A stretch of 20,224 nt of DNA from a virus. The stretch is from IMG/VR virus record IMGVR_UViG_3300008448_000872, positions 1 to 20,224 of that record. One strand, written 5' to 3'. Shown piece by piece: positions 19,597-20,224 of this stretch. The notes below the pieces were generated by a model, which saw only the letters and a program-made list of their open reading frames with translations, was not told where the DNA came from and searched no databases. Numbering within the stretch: the stretch's first letter is position 1; every line of letters begins with the position of its first letter. A program made the position numbers and the translations under genes.

Positions 19597-20224
19597 ATGG
19601 GAATGTTTGATTATATGTTTGTTGAAGAAGACGTTGTTCTTCCTGAGTTGCCCGAAGTTGTTGTAAAGCATTGGGGCGGTAGCAAGAATAAAATTGCTTT
19701 CCAAACCAAAGACACTCCTAATCAGGGCTTGCGAAAATACGTAATTGGCAATGATGGAATTCTATACATGGAAGAGTTCGAATCTACCTTTGAAGAAAAT
19801 GACTCTATCTTAGGATTTTCAGAGAATCGTACAAACGAAAGACTGGAACCTACAAACTTTACTGGCAAAGTTAGATTCTACGAAGCTATTTATCATGAAG
19901 ATTATACCTTTGATGAATCCGACAGATTTGAGATTGGATGGATTGAGTATTTGGCAGAATTTGATAAGGGGATTTTGGCGAAGCGCATTGAACTTATCGA
20001 GTTTACTTCAGCTAAAAAACTTACTGATGAAGAATTACAAGAAAAGCTAGAAAATCGAGAAAAAATTCGACAAGAAAATAGACACTGGAATATTGAATCT
20101 AGAAAAAATCATCCTTCTCCCCATCAAAAACTAATTGACAATATTGCTAGAGAGATTAAACTCGCTACATGCATTCCTACTATGGAAGATTATGGTAGGG
20201 CATTAAACAATATTGAATTATATA
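19597..20224 (+). CDS. hypothetical phage protein, 3' end outside the window
   Basis: An open frame of 209 codons from ATG 19597 to the right edge. The start MGMFDYMFVEEDVVLPELP is of a type seen at the front of many phage proteins of unknown function. The middle contains short beta-strand segments (KVRFYEAIYHEDYTF, FEIGWIEYLAEF), then a charged helix (DEELQEKLENREKIRQENR). No membrane segment, signal peptide or catalytic motif is seen. It has its own promoter, and no Shine-Dalgarno precedes the ATG. In-frame ATGs at 19603 and 19615 are alternative starts. It opens the next rightward gene block. The C-terminus is unknown. Confidence 0.75.
   Translation, partial: MGMFDYMFVEEDVVLPELPEVVVKHWGGSKNKIAFQTKDTPNQGLRKYVIGNDGILYMEEFESTFEENDSILGFSENRTNERLEPTNFTGKVRFYEAIYHEDYTFDESDRFEIGWIEYLAEFDKGILAKRIELIEFTSAKKLTDEELQEKLENREKIRQENRHWNIESRKNHPSPHQKLIDNIAREIKLATCIPTMEDYGRALNNIELY

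Noticed and set aside
1-20224. CRISPR array or insertion sequence
   Set aside because: No regularly spaced direct repeats, transposase gene or terminal inverted repeats with target duplications were seen.

Overview
The window is part of the genome of an AT-rich double-stranded DNA tailed phage with a lambda-like (siphovirus-type) tail tip. The evidence is a leftward L, JAB, I, J tail-tip module (14434 to 5482), rightward blocks of small overlapping phage genes, and a tRNA array. A nested pair that looks like inner- and outer-membrane spanins, including a lipobox, and consensus sigma70-like promoters suggest a Gram-negative host. The host cannot be named from the sequence.

Layout: (1) 1-552, minus strand: a partial unrecognised gene without an ATG start. 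(2) 600-5490, plus strand: a possible single-stranded DNA binding protein, two glycosyltransferase proteins that share a GT9-like domain split between them, a possible Rad52/Erf-type annealing protein, a GNAT-like protein and a 55-residue basic protein. (3) 6645-5482 and upstream to 14434, minus strand: five tightly overlapping tail genes. These are gpL with four cysteines and a very large C-terminal insertion, a JAB (JAMM) peptidase without the usual NlpC/P60 half, gpI with a beta-grasp-like N-terminus, a 1474-residue gpJ, and a beta-rich accessory tail protein. (4) 14476-17965, plus strand: a run of small genes that includes a PD-(D/E)XK nuclease-like protein, a GT14-like glycosyltransferase, an HNH endonuclease and the spanin-like pair. 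(5) 17962-19560: an RNA-rich stretch with a promoter, a tiny ORF, a strong terminator with a competing hairpin, a possible pseudoknot, a strong promoter, 5' hairpins and seven tRNA genes (fMet-like, Tyr, Pro, a D-arm-less Arg-like one, Trp, Ser, Lys). An antisense HNH gene lies inside the array, and a hairpin-rich possible noncoding RNA follows it. (6) 19597 to the end: a partial unrecognised gene with its own promoter.

Genes work in overlapping, probably translationally coupled, operons (ATGA or 1-base overlaps). Transcription diverges at about 553-599 and about 14435-14475 and converges at about 5480-5550. Start codons almost everywhere lack a Shine-Dalgarno sequence, and several sit only a few bases after a -10-like hexamer, so leaderless messages are a possibility. 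The least explained and most interesting part is the leader of the tRNA array (17962-18301). It combines a short peptide whose codons include all seven amino acids served by the downstream tRNAs with mutually exclusive hairpins ending in a terminator, which is an attenuator-like arrangement.
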